A DNA stretch of 64,000 nucleotides from Hanleya hanleyi (lineage: Eukaryota > Mollusca > Polyplacophora > Lepidopleurida > Hanleyidae). The notes beneath the pieces were generated by a model that saw only the letters and a list, made by a program, of their open reading frames with translations, made no database searches and was not told where the DNA came from. A program made the position numbers and the translations under genes. Positions 42,670 to 56,400 of the stretch are shown piece after piece (position 1 is the first letter of the stretch; each line of letters starts with the position of its first letter). The stretch lies in assembly GCA_036873755.1 (NCBI GenBank), contig JAVTVY010019050.1:16791-80790 (forward strand), read 5' to 3'.

Positions 42670-44645
42670 ATATATTGACTATAGAAAATATCCATACCTT
42701 CACCTTCTATATCAATGATTCCGAATTAAAATGTATTTCTTCAAATTTTAAATCAGTTTACTTTAGTCCATGCCATTGCAAGTGAACTGCCCCACCGTTT
42801 CGTCTGCCGATGGGTCGGTTACACGAAGGGACGTCACTCTTGTGACACGTCACAACTCGACAACTGTAGACTACTGCGTGTTTCGATCCAAGAGAGATAA
42901 TCAGGATTCAGACACTTTCAAAGTTTCAACATTACTGCACAAACCGGATCCCTTCAGTATTAAGTTTTGTACCATCTTACTATTTTCGAGCATGGTATCT
43001 TAAAAGATATAACTAGCCCAGTAAACAGAACAGAAATAGCATTCGTTCCTCATTATAAAATCTTAAGTATGATTCATAGCTCATGCGAAAGTGTCAAAGA
43101 GATTTGTCTTCGCTTCCAGTACCCAATGATGACACATGCGAGAAAAAAATACTACAAAACGAAGACGAAGGATCCTCTGGACATTCACTTTCAGACTAGC
43201 TTTGCTCATTTCACTTGTACTATAACAACCGACATCATGTACAGTTTCTAGAAATCTTGAAACCCCTGAAACTTAGAAAGATAATATCTTTGTGTTTGCA
43301 GTAACAATGGACAAAAAGATCCTCTCGTCATTAGCTTACAATTATCGGAGAATGGTGGGCGCCAAGATCCTTCAGAACCTCTCGTTATTTTTGATATCAA
43401 AAATTAAATAAAACAAATTTGTTTATACAAAAAAATATAGTAATAAATACCGAAACTGTGCAGATTTATTTTTATATATAAAAAATAGATGTTTTGATAT
43501 CCAGAATAAACAAATGTCCTGCCATAATTAAATTTTCAAAGCCCACTGACATTAATATGCTAATTGCAATGTTATAACACTCGTTTTTGATGAATTTGGC
43601 CTACGTTTTGGTTGGATTTTCATGAAATTTCAGGATAACATATGCACAAATTCAGATGAGGTGTGAAATGTCACGGCTCTGAGAAAACTTATTTCTGGGC
43701 GATATATTGCTGAAAACCCGTTCCCTCGAAATGTGTGATAGTATAAATAAATAAATAGCATGAACATCATCGTACATGGATTGTGTGTATCTATATATTT
43801 GTGTATGTATATGCATTTGTCTTGTCCTGTAGTTTTTAATATGAACCTTTTAATATTTCTGTATGTTCCATGTATGGAAATAAATCGAATTGAATTGGAT
43901 TCATTCACAGTTTGAAAACATTTATGAACCTGCTAGGCCTATAGCATGATAGTAGCCTAAACTGACAGGCGATTTAGTGAAAAATACATCTTCAACTTGA
44001 ATGCAACATACATGCGCGCTATACAAAGTCCCCGAACAATCTTGTGAGTTCTTGGGCGTCGCCAGGATTTCTTGAGAGGCGGTCGTTTCCAATGCTTGCT
44101 TATTACAGCAGGCCGGTGCTGTGATGTCTAATAACGGGCGCTGAAGGAGATGGGTGGGGTCCCCGTAGCCACGATCTGGCGTTCATGACAAAACTATCAA
44201 GTCAGCGTGGTTCTGCGGATCAAGAAGATCGAAAAACAGCTCAATTCTCTCCTGTGTGACATCAACTCTTCCGGAGCTTTTGACTTTGTGGAGGCTCAAC
44301 CTTTTCTAGCAGACGACACATCTAAAATACCGAATTCCGCGCCTCAAAGCGAAAGGGAGACAACCACACATTGTTCAGATCCATGCTCTGTTGTTTTGTT
44401 ATCTCCCTTACATTGCCTAGGAAAGCCACCCATCACTCACAGCTGACTCATGGCTGTTCCCGCCCGCATCTGGGGCACGGCTCCTGTGAAATTGACTTTA
44501 TGAAATACAGATTGAATGAATGAACCTTATGCACTTAGACAAATACATGCCTCTACAGATAATCACCACAAATAAAAATTATGTATTAATATCCGGTGCC
44601 CGATTTTCAAATATTGTCGATAAATGTCTACAAGGTTCATTATCC
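42670..44645. other. No gene recognised
   Basis: Two unidentified frames (42770-43003, 77 aa; 44207-44446, 79 aa) have a more balanced composition than their surroundings and could be exon fragments, but neither has a recognisable motif or clear splice boundaries. The remainder is AT-rich. Confidence 0.3.
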
Positions 44646-44647
44646 AT

Positions 44648-46184
44648 TTTTACCCCTCGGCCAAAATTTGGCCGAAGGGTATTGTCGTCGTCATGTACGT
44701 CCGTCTGTCCGTCTGTCCGTCACACCTTTTTCGTTACCAAGATATCTTTAGAACGACTTACCCTAGGCACACCAAACTTGCAGTGCACATCCATATGCTC
44801 GTGACCCAGAACCCTATTGAATCTGGACGTGATTGGTTGGAAACTTTGGCGGCCATCTTTAATTTATGCGAAATCATCATAGCTTTCTTGTTACCAAGAT
44901 ATCTTTAGAACGATTTACCCTAGGCACCCCAAACTTGCACTGCACATCCATATGCTCATGACCCAGAACCCTATTGAATCTGGACCTGATTATTTGGAAA
45001 CTTTGGCGGCTATATTTAATTTATGCGAAATCATTAATCTTGTGTATCTTAGGTACCATTTCTCTGTTCAGTGTGAAACTTGGTATAGATCATCGTTGCA
45101 TCAAGAAACTTCAAAGGAATGACCAAACCAGTTTCCCGGATTCGGTGAAAACCTTGGCGGCCATCTTTAATTTATGCAAAATTTTTAATGATACATATCT
45201 CTGATACCATTCAAGTGTTCTATACGAAACTTGGTATACAGCATCGATGTATCAAGAGATCTGCAATGTATAGCCATATCAGTTCCTCTGAGTGGCGGGA
45301 AGGATGGGCGGCCATCTTTAATTTATGCGAAATCATTAATGATCTCTATCTCTGATACTGTTCGAGTGCTCGATGTAAAATTTGGTATATATCATCGATG
45401 CATCAATAGACTTACGATAAATGACAGTTCTGGCATTTCTGATTGGGCGGAAACCTTGGCGGCCATCTTTAATTTATGCAAAATCTTTAATGATGTATAT
45501 CTTTGATACCATTTCAGTGTTCTATATGAAACTTGGTATCCAGCATCGATGTATCAAGAGACTTTCAATGAATAACCACATCAGTTCCTTTGAGTGGCGG
45601 GAAGGATGGGCGGCCATCTTTAATTTATGCGAAATCATTAATGATCTATATCTCTGATACTGTTCAACTTGTGCTCGATTAAACTTTGGTATACATCATC
45701 GATGTATCAATACACAGTTCTGTTTTTTCTGATTGGGCGGAAACCTTGGTGGCCATCTTTAATTTATGCAAAATCTTTAATGATGTTTATCTTTGATACC
45801 ATTTCAGTGTTCGATATGAAACTTGGTATACAGAATCCATGTATCAAGAGACTTGCAATGAATAACCATATCAGTTTCTCTGAGTGGTAGGACGGATGGG
45901 CGGCCATCTTTAATTTATGCGACTTCATTAATGATCTCTATTTCTGAAAATTTTCAAATGCCCGATGTAAATTTTGGTATACATCGTTCATGCATCAACA
46001 GACTTATGTAATGAATACCGGTTTCTCTGATTGGACGGAAACGTTCGAGGCCATTTCTTTTTCTACATAATCTGTATATTTGTCACTTGACTGCTTGGTG
46101 TTCCTGAAGTCTTGCTTCAAATTGAATACATTATGAATGGCTCGCGCCCAGAGCCGAGGGGTTTTCAGATGCGCAGCTTCGTAT
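44648..46184 (-). mobile_element. Pearl/HINE-like element, copy D
   Basis: Hairpin at 44651-44680, GTCT/GTCC microsatellite (about 44698-44721), ~150-bp units marked by GCCATCTTTAATTTATGC, and the end GCCGAGGGGTTTTCAGATGC..CTTCGTAT at 46184. Unlike B and C it lies outside any recognisable element, so its flanks show clean borders of the family. Confidence 0.7.
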
Positions 46185-47995
46185 ATCAAAATGAAATCAA
46201 ATCAATTTATTAAGAAAAACCGGGCGCCAGACCGCGTAGCATTGATTCCGCACCTCAGTTGTGTGGTTCGTTGTTAGCTGATGGAACAGCTCATCAATTG
46301 TTCTCCACTCTCGCTTAACGAGAGTGGTACCTGAGAGAATTTGGACTCATTTAAGGTTCCATACTCTGTCACAATTTGAGGACAAAACAAATGCCCAGTA
46401 TGCGTCCAAGGGTTAACCGAAAAAAGAATTACACCATGGAGTACTCTGTATTATGTTATGTATTATGTATTAGCGTATGTCGGGGAAATGTTGTTCTCTC
46501 TGTCTGTTAGTTTGTCCTTCGTTCTTTCCCTGATTCCCAACTGGTAATTGTCGTTAATCCTGAACCAAAAGGTTCGTCCCGGCGCACCGACAGGTGCATT
46601 GACCCGTGACTAGACGAAAATTTGTGGTTCGCACATTTCCTCTGCTGCCCATGCCTACAGCATAGACCATATTTTCAATCAATGATAACTGGACTTCAGC
46701 AATAGTAGAATAATTTGATTCATATTTCATAGCATATTTATACCGATATCGAGAAATCCCCTCTATGTTGTAAGCATAGGAGGAAACAGATATGAATCCG
46801 GGTGTTGTTGCACTTGCCGGTACGTCGGGGAGAACTTTTTGTCTAGGGATTAACGACGGTTATCTGAATCGACTGAACAATTCTACCCATGCTGACCCAT
46901 TCTTGATACGTTAGGATGTTGTAAGATTTGTTTTCCACTTTACCAAGTTCATGTACAGAATTTATAGTTTTACACTAGATACCGGCAAATGTCATAGATT
47001 TTCATTTTAATATAACTAGAATACGAGACGGTAATCACTCTGATCAACTGAGCTGATCAACCTTCACTATAATATCATATCTCCCAGTGGGTACTGTATG
47101 TATTATATGCAGGTTAGCAGTTTCAGGGTGGAAAAACGGTATAGTTCGTTATTATTTTTACGTGAAACGTGATTTGTTCTCGTGAGCCGTGGTCGACCTA
47201 AATTTTTCATTGAGGTCTGTGAAACTGATTTTTGCTGTGAACTGGGACCTCTGAATCATTCAAGAAAGAAACATCAATAAATTTCTAGCACGGACGGGAC
47301 CTGATTTTCCTGCTTTCGTCCATCTTCAAAATTGGCCTGTTACGTTGATCACAATGAAAACGGAATCTTTCCACAAAACGTATCTGTATTGTATTCTGCA
47401 AAAATTGGTTAAGAACCTTCGTTACTTCGCTGGTATATTAGCTTATCTAGCAAGCGTCAGATCCGACATTCAATATTCAACCTTCCTCCAAAAAAGAATT
47501 TCCGCGTCAATAATTGAATATTGAGTACGGTAGATCCGAGTCACACTGACTCTTTTTTTGTCTCACACGGTGTTCTTTTTTGTGAATCACTTGTTTTGTA
47601 ACGGGGTTTGTGTGTGATCACGTTTTCAAAAGAAATATCAGCGGCCGAGGTTTAATAACAGGTTAGTAATTTTGTTACCAACCGAGTGATCTTTCTCTTG
47701 AACATCTCGTCATGCACACGTCGGCATGTACCTGCCTCAAGAGAAACACGTATTGCGAATATTACAAATATCAGAGTACAGTGAATGAATCTGACTACAA
47801 AGCAACTTCGGTATTTCTATTTTTACAGAGTAAAATGTCATATTCTGGCAACTTACCTATTAGCTTATTCATGTACATTTAGTAATCATACATGTCTTAT
47901 ACAGCTAAACTACTTACTTATGGGCTTATTGCTGTACAGAATAATATATTCAAGTAAATTTTGCCTCTGGGCTTATTGCAGTGCAGAGTAACTAT
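46185..47995. other. No gene; a distant Penelope-tail-like trace
   Basis: No supported gene. On the minus strand, 47450-47525 (GACGCGGAAATTC.., ATCTGACGCTTG) resembles the Penelope 3' end in spacing and wording (GACGCGGATATTC.., ACTAGACGCTTG) at low identity, possibly an older related family. 47785-47991 holds the start of the degenerate repeats described next. Confidence 0.35.
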
Positions 47996-49500
47996 GAATG
48001 TCATATTCTGGTAAATTGCCTTCCTCTCGGCCTATTTCTGTACAGAGTTACTATCAATGTCATATTCTGGTAAAATTACATGCCTTCGGGTTTATTCATA
48101 TACAGAGTTAGCATAAATGTCATACCGGTATTCTAGAAAATTGTCTGACCCTTATTTCTACCTCAGAGCCTATTTCTGTACAGAATAACTTCACATATCA
48201 TATTCTAGTAAATTACCTGCTTATTGTTTTATAGAATAACTATATATGTTCTATTCTGGTATCTTAAATGTATGTGAGCTGATTTTGTACAGAGAAACTA
48301 TAAATGTCATGTTCTAGTAAATTATGTCTCTGGAATTTATTCATGTACAGTGGAAAAATCAATGTCATGTACGGCACAGAATAACTATGAAAATCATAGT
48401 GTGGTAAATTACCTGCCTCTGTATTTATTTATGTATCATGCAGAGTAACTATAAAAGTCATATTCTCGTAAATTACCTGCCTCTGAGTTTATTGATGTTG
48501 CGTAACACTCTTAAAATACTAATGTTAGATTTACATGAATGTCATATTCTGGCAAATTATCTTCCTCTCGGCTTATTTCTGTACAGAGTTACTATCAATA
48601 TCATATTCTGGTAAAATTACCTGCCTTCCGGCTTATTCATATACAGAGATAGCATAAATGTCATATCGGTATTCTAGAGAATTGTCTGACCCCTATTTCT
48701 GCCTCAGAGCTTATTTCTGTACAGAGTAACTTCAGATATCATATTCTAGTAAATTACCTGCTTAGTGTTGTATAGAATAACTATATATGTTCTATTCTGG
48801 TACCTTAAATGTATGTGAGCTGATTTTGTACAGAGGAACTATAAATGTCATGTTCTAGTAAATTATGTCTCTGAAATTTATTCACGTACAGTGGAAAAAT
48901 CAATGTCATGTACCGCACAGAGTAACTATGAAAGTCATAGTGTGGTAAATTAATGCATGCCTCTGTATTTATTTATGTACCGTGCAGAGTAACTATAAAA
49001 GTCATATTCTGGTAAATTACCTGCCTCTGAGTTTATTGATGTAACGTAACACTCTTAAAAGGCTAATGTTAGATTTAACATCTAGAGTGTTGGAGGAGGG
49101 GAAGCACTTAGAAAGTGTTGTATTCACCAATGTTAAGTGTTGGATATAACAGCTTAAAATGTTGCATTTGACACTTATATGTCATAAATACAACACTTTC
49201 TAAATGCTTTCCCTCCTCCAACACTCTAGGTGTAAAATGTAACATCAGCATTTCAAGAGTAACTATAAAAGTCATGCTCTGGTAAATTACTTGCCTCTGA
49301 GTTTATTCTTGTGCCGTACAGAGTAACTATACAACTCATCTGGTAAATAACCCGCCTCTTGAATTTATTCAGGTACCGTACAGAGTAACTATAAATGTCA
49401 TAATCTGGTAAATTACCTGTCCCTGAGTTTATTATGTACTGTACAGAGTAACTAAAAAAAGTCATATTCTGGTAAATTAACTGCCTCTGAATTTATTCGG
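47996..49500. repeat. Degenerate 60-70 bp repeats in ~540-bp higher-order units
   Basis: Phrases such as GTCATATTCTGGTAAATTAC, CTGCCTCTGAGTTTATT and GTACAGAGTAACTAT alternate at roughly 60-70 bp. The segment 48000-48530 is repeated at about 48537-49060 with the same unit order, giving a ~540-bp higher-order repeat. The second repeat is interrupted by a MITE at 49047. Confidence 0.8.
49047..49262. mobile_element. MITE with ~60-bp terminal inverted repeats
   Basis: Left ACTCTTAAAAGGCTAATGTTA .. TCTAGAGTGTTGGAGGAGG is matched in reverse by CCTCCTCCAACACTCTAG .. TAACATCAGCATTTCAAGAGT. The arms continue through GCA(C/T)TTAGAAAGTGTTGTATT with a ~70-bp loop. A solo left end (ACTCTTAAAATACTAATGTTA) sits at the equivalent position of the first higher-order unit (about 48507-48530). 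Confidence 0.75.
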
Positions 49501-49568
49501 ATACAGCGTAGTGGTAATTCACTAGCCTTTAGGTCTAAGAGTATTCTTGTACGGAAAAAGTTTTACTT

Positions 49569-49608
49569 GTGTGTGTGTGAGAGAGAGACAGAGAAAAAGA
49601 GAGAGGGG
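49569..49608. repeat. GT/GA microsatellite
   Basis: GTGTGTGTGTGAGAGAGAGA-type low-complexity run just left of the long-TIR element. Confidence 0.85.
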
Positions 49609-50438
49609 AATCCGCCTTTTGCGCTATTCCTAATGTCGGGTTCGGCCGCAAGTTGGCGCTAGCGCTGCATTTTGGTCTGTTCCGGTTTAGCTGTCTGCTA
49701 ATGTAAACATGTGCAGGAGGGGAAGGCAGGTATTGTATTTCGCCTTGTTTCGTCAGATTTTCTCACTGATGGAGACGTCCTTGGTAGTTTACGTAAGTAT
49801 AGTCATCAAGTCTAATTTTTACTCGTTTGTACAAGCATAATAAGAGCCGCTTTGTCAACAAATTGGGCAATCAAAGGTCGTCGTTGTTGTTGTTATAAAA
49901 CATGGTGGGTGGCCACCAGTTCAGCCTGATTAAACCACACTTCACTAAAAACAATCAGCAGGGGCCAGTTTGTTTGATCAAGTACTGTGAGAAATAATCG
50001 GATTATTAGTTAACCCGACTACCATGTAGCTGTTAATGTAGCTGTATGATTATAATGTGATAATACCTCCACAATCGTACGGTTCAGCAATCCTTTATCC
50101 CTGAGTCGGTGACACGCAAGACTCTAGTATAACTAAACAAATGTTTTATAATAACAACAACGACGACCTGTCATTGCCCAATTTGTTGACAAAACGGCTC
50201 TTATTATTCTTGTACAAACGAGTAAAAATTAGACTTGATGACTATACTTACGTAAACTACCAAGGACGTCTCCATCAGTGAGAAAATCTGACGAAACGAG
50301 GCGAAATACAATACCCGCCTTCCCTCGTGCACATGTTTACACTAGCAGACAGCTAAACCGGAACAGACCAAAGTGCAGTGAGCGCTAGCGCCACCTTGCG
50401 GCCGAAACCGGAATTAGGAATAGCGCAAAATGCGGATT
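49609..50438. mobile_element. ~830-bp element with ~300-bp terminal inverted repeats
   Basis: Starts AATCCGCCTTTTGCGCTATT and ends with the reverse (AATAGCGCAAAATGCGGATT). Arms 49609-49899 and 50141-50438 match with few mismatches, including GGCGCTAGCGC, TCTGTTCCGGTTTAGCTGTC and GGAGACGTCCTTGGTAGTTT. The spacer of ~240 bp has no gene. Class and target duplication are unresolved. It separates the ~540-bp repeats from the 77-bp satellite. Confidence 0.75.
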
Positions 50439-50456
50439 AAGGTTTAACTTCGGCGA

Positions 50457-53400
50457 GTGAACGTACAGTAGATCAGTATATATGATGGGTCTAGAGGACT
50501 AATCGGTCATGATTACATGTTACTTATGATTCAGTGAACTTACTGTAGATCAGTGGAGATGATATGTATAGAGGACTAATCGGTCATGATTACATGTTAC
50601 TTATGGGTGAGAACGTTCGGTACATCAGTGGAGATGACGGGTATAGAGGACTAGTCAGTCATGATTACATGTTACTTATGGGTGAGAGAACGTACGGTAG
50701 ATCAGTGGAGATGATGGTTATAGAGGACTAGTCAGTTTTGATTACATGTTACTTATAGGTGAGAGAACGTACGGTAGATCCGTGGAGATGACGGGTATAG
50801 AGGATTAGTCAGTTATGATTACAGGTTACTCATATGTGAGGACGTACGGTAGATCAGTGGAGATGATGGGTATAGAGGACTATTCTGTCATGATTACGTG
50901 TTACTTATGGGTGAGAGAACGTACGGTAGATCAGTGGAGATGACGGGTATAGAGGGCTAGTCAGTCATGATTACAGGTTACTCATATGTTAGAACGTACG
51001 GTAGATCAGTGGAGATGATGGGTATAGAGGACTATTCTGTCATGATTACATGTTACTTATGGATGAGAGAACGTACGGTAGATCAGTGGAGATGACGGGT
51101 ATAGAGGGCTAGTCAGTCATGATTACAGGTTACTCATATGCGAGAACGTACGGTAGATCAGTGGAGATGATGGGTATAGAGGACTAGTCTGTCATGATTA
51201 CATGTTACTTATAGGTGAGAGAACGTACGGTAGATCAGTGGAGATGACGGGTATAGAGGATTAGTCAGTTATGATTACAGGTTATTCATATGTGAGAACG
51301 TACGGTAGATCAGTGGAGATGATGGGTATAGAGGACTAGTCAGTCATGGTTACATGTTACTTATAGGTGAGAGAACGTACGGTAGATCAGTGGAGATGAC
51401 GGGTATAGAGGATTAGTCAGTTATGATTACAGGTTACTCATATGAGAGAACGTACGGTAGATCAGTGGAGATGATGGGTGTAGAGGACTAGGCAGTCATG
51501 GTTACATGTTACTTATGGGTGAGTGAACGTACGGTAGATCAGTGGAGATGATGTGTATAGAGGACTAGTCAGTCATGTTTACATGTTACTTATAGGTGAA
51601 TGAACGTACGGTAGATCAGTGGAGATGATGGGTATAGAGGACTAGTCAGTTATGATTACAGGTTACTTTTGGGTGAGAGAACGTACGGTAGATCAGTGGA
51701 GATGATGGGTATAGAGGACTAGTCAGTCATGATTACATGTTACTTATGGGTGAGAGAACGGACGGTAGATCAGTGGAGATGATGGGTATAGAGGACTAGT
51801 CAGTCATGATTACATGTTACTTATGGGTGAGTGAACGTACGGTAGATCAGTGGAGATGATGGGTATAGAGGACTAGTCAGTCATGATTACATGTTACTTA
51901 TGGGTGAGAGAACGTACGGTAGAGTGGAAATGATGGGTATAGAGGACTAGTCAATCATGATTACATGTTACTTATGGATGAGAGAAGGTACTGTAGATCA
52001 GTGGAGATGATGGGTATAGAGGACTAGTCAGTCATGATTACATGTTACTTATGGGTGAGAGAAGGTACTGTAGATCAGTGGAGATGATGGGTATAGAGGA
52101 CTAGTCAGTCATGATTACATGTTACTTATGGGTGAGAGAACGTACGGTAGATCAGTGGAGATGACGGGTATAGAGGATTAGTCAGTTATGATTACAGGTT
52201 ACTCATATGTGAGAACGCACGGTAGATCAGTGGAGATGATGGGTATAGAGGACTATTCTGTCATGATTACATGTTACTTATAGGTGACAGAACGTACGGT
52301 AGATCAGTGGCGATGACGGGTATACAGGATTAGTCAGTTATGATTACAGGTTACTCATATGTGAGAACGTACGGTAGATCAGTGGAGATGATGGGTATAG
52401 AGGACTATTCTGTCATGATTACATGTTACTTATGGATGAGAGAACGTGCGATAGATCAGTGGAGATGACGGATATAGAGGGCTAGTCAGTCATGATTACA
52501 GGTTACTCATATGTGAGAACGTACGGTAGATCAGTGGAGATGATGGGTTTAGAGGACTATTCTGTCATGATTACATGTTACTTATAGGTGAGAGAACGTA
52601 CGATAGATCAGTGGAGATGACGGGTATAGAAGATTAGTCAGTTATGATTACAGGTTACTCATATGTGAGAACGTACGGTAGATCAGTGGAGATGATGGGT
52701 TTAGAGGACTATTCTGTCATGATTACATGTTACTTATAGGTGAGAGAACGTACGATAGATCAGTGGAGATGACGGGTATAGAGGATTAGTCAGTTATGAT
52801 TACAGGTTACTCATATGTGAGAACGTACGGTAGATCAGTGGAGATGATGGGTATAGAGGACTAGGCAGTGATGATTACATGTTACTTATGGGTGAGAGAA
52901 CGTACGGTAGATCAGTGGAGATGATGTGTATAGAGGACTAGTCAGTCATGATTACATGTTACTTATGGGTGAGAGAACGTACGGTAGATCAGTGGAGATG
53001 ATGTGTATAGAGGACTAGTCAGTCATGATTACATGTTACTTATGGGTGAGAGAACGTATTGTAGATCAGTGGAGATGATGGGTATAGAGGACTAGTCAGT
53101 CATGATTACATGTTACTTATGGGTGAGAGAACGTACGGTAGATCAGTGGAGATGATGGGTATAGAGGACAAGTCAGTTATGATTACAGGTTACTTATGGA
53201 TGAGAGAACGTACGGTAGATCAGTGGAGATGATGGGTATAGAGGACTAGTCAGTCATGATTACAGGTTACTTATGGATGAGAGAACGTACGGTAGATCCG
53301 TGGAGATGATGGGTATAGAGGACTAGTCAGTCATGATTACATGTTACTTATGGGTGAGAGAACGTACGGTAGATCAGTGGAGATGATGGGTATAGAGGAC

Positions 53401-56400
53401 TAGTCAGTCATGATTACATGTTACTGATGGATGCGAGAACGTACGGTAGATCAGTGGAGATGACGGGTATAGAGGACTAGTCAGTTATGATTACATGTTA
53501 CTTATAGGTGAGAGAACGTACGGTAGATCAGTGGAGATGATGGGTATAGGGGACTAGTCAGTCATGATTACAGGTTACTTATGGGTGAGAGAACGTACGG
53601 TAGATCAGTGGGGATGATGGTATAGAGGACTATTCTGTCATGAGTACATCTTACTTATGGGTGAGAGAAAGCACGGTAGATCAGTAGGGATGACGGGTAT
53701 ATAGGACTAGTCAGTCATGATTACATGTTACTGATGGATGAGAGGACGTACGGTAGATCAGTGGAGATGACGGGTATAGAGGATTAGTCAGTTATGATTA
53801 CAGGTTACTCATATGTGAGAACGTGCGGTAGATCAGTGGAGATGACGGGTAAAGAGGACTATTGTGTCATGATTACATGTTACTTATAGGTGAGAGAACG
53901 TACGGTACATCAGTGGAGATGACGGGTTTAGAGGACTAGTCAGTCATGATTACATGTTACTGATGGATGAGGACGTACGGTAGATCAGTGGCGATGACGG
54001 GTATAGAGGACTAGTCAGTCATGATTACATGTTACTTATGGGTGAGAGAACGTACGGTAGATCAGTGGAGATGATGGGTATAGAGGACAAGTCAGTTATG
54101 ATTACAGGTTACTTATGGATGAGAGAACGTAAGGTAGATCAGTGGAGATGATGGGTATAGAGGACTAGTCAGTCATGATTACAGGTTACTTATGGATGAG
54201 AGAACGTACGGTAGATCCGTGGAGATGATGGGTATAGAGGACTAGTCAGTCATGATTACATGTTACTTATGGGTGAGAGAACGTACGGTAGATCAGTGGA
54301 GATGATGGGTATAGAGGACTAGTCAGTCATGATTACATGTCACTTATGGGTGAGAGAACGTACGGTAGATCAGTGGAAATGATGGGTACAGAGGACTAGT
54401 AAGTCATGATTACATGTTACTTATGGGTGAGAGAACGCACGGTAGATCAGTGGAGGTGACGGGTATAGAGGACTAGTCAGTTATGATTACAGGTTACTCA
54501 TATGTTGGAGAACGTACGGCAGGTCAGTAGAGATGATGGGTATAGAGGACTAGTCAGTTATGATTACAGGTTACTCATATGTGAGAACGTACGGTAGATC
54601 AGTTTAGATGATGGGTATAGAGGCCTAATCGGTCATGATTACATGTTAATTATTGGTGAAAGAACTTAGGGTACATCAGTGGGGATGATAGATATAGAGG
54701 ACTATTCTGTCATTATTACATGTTGCTTATGGGTGAGAACGTACGATAGATCAGTGGAGATGATGGGTATAGAGGACTAGTCAGTTATGATTACAGGTTA
54801 CTTATGGGTGAGAGAACGTACGGTAGATCAGTGGAGATGATGGGTATAGAGGACTAGTCAGTTATGATTACAGGTTACTCATATGTGAGAGAACGTACTG
54901 TAGGCCACTAGAGATGATGGGTATAGAAGACTAGTCAGTTATGATTACAGGTTACTCATATGTGAGAGAACGTACGGTAGATCAGTTGAGATGATGGGTA
55001 TAGAGGACTAGTCAGTTATGATTACAGGTTACTCATATGTTGGAGAACGTACGGCAGGTCAGTAGAGATGATGGGTATAGAGGACTAGTCAGTTATGATT
55101 ACAGGTTACTCATATGTGAGAACGTACGGTAGATCAGTTTAGATGATGGGTATAGAGGACTAATCGGTCATGATTACATGTTAATTATTGGTGAAAGAAC
55201 TTAGGGTACATCAGTGGAGATGATAGATATAGAGGACTATTCTGTCATTATTACATGTTGCTTATGGGTGAGAACGTACGATAGATCAGTGGAGATGATG
55301 GGTATAGAGGACTAGTCAGTTATGATTACAGGTTACTTATGGGTGAGAGAACGTACGGTAGATCAGTGGAGATGATGGGTATAGAGGACTAGTCAGTTAT
55401 GATTACAGGTTACTCATATGTGAGAGAACGTACTGTAGGCCACTAGAGATGATGGGTATAGAAGACTAGTCAGTTATGATTACAGGTTGCTCATATGTGA
55501 GAGAACGTACGGTAGATCAGTTGAGATGATGGGTATAGAGGACTAGTCAGTTATGATTACAGGTTACTCATATGTTGGAGAACGTAGGGCAGGTCAGTAG
55601 AGATGATGGGTATAGAGGACTAGTCAGTTATGATTACAGGTTACTCATATGTGAGAACGTACGGTAGATCAGTTTAGATGATGGGTATAGAGGACTAATC
55701 GGTCATGATTACATGTTAATTATTGGTGAAAGAACTTAGGGTACATCAGTGGAGATGATAGATATAGAGGACTATTCTGTCATTATTACATGTTGCTTAT
55801 GGGTGAGAACGTACGATAGATCAGTGGAGATGATGGGTTTAGAGGACTAGTCAGTTATGATTACAGGTTACTTATGGATGAGAGAACGTACGGTAGATCA
55901 GTGGAGATGACGGGTATAGAGCACTAGTCAGTTATGATTACATGTTACTTATGGGTGAGTGAACGCAGGGTAGATCAGTGGAGATGACGGGTATAGAGGG
56001 CTAGTCAGTCATGATTACATGTTACTGATGGATGAGAGAACGTACGGTGGATCAGTGAAGATGATGGGTATAGAGGCCTAGTCAGTCATGATTACATGTT
56101 GCTTATCGATGAGAGAACGTACTGTAGATCAGTGGAGATGATGGGTATAGAGGACTAGTCAGTCATGATTACATGTTACTTATAGGCGAGAGAACGTACG
56201 GTACATCAGTGGAGATGATGGGTATAGAGGACTAGTCAGTCATGATTACAGGTTACTCATATGTGAGAACGTACGGTAGATCAGTGGAGATGATGGGTAT
56301 AGAGGACTATTCTGTCATGATTACATGTTACTTATGGGTGAGAGAACGTACGGTAGATCAGTGGAGATGACGGGTATAGAGGGCTAGTAAGTCATGATTA

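Noticed and set aside
46560..46600. A tRNA gene (GGTTCG phrase near 46570)
   Set aside because: No matching acceptor stem, A-box or anticodon arm could be placed around it.
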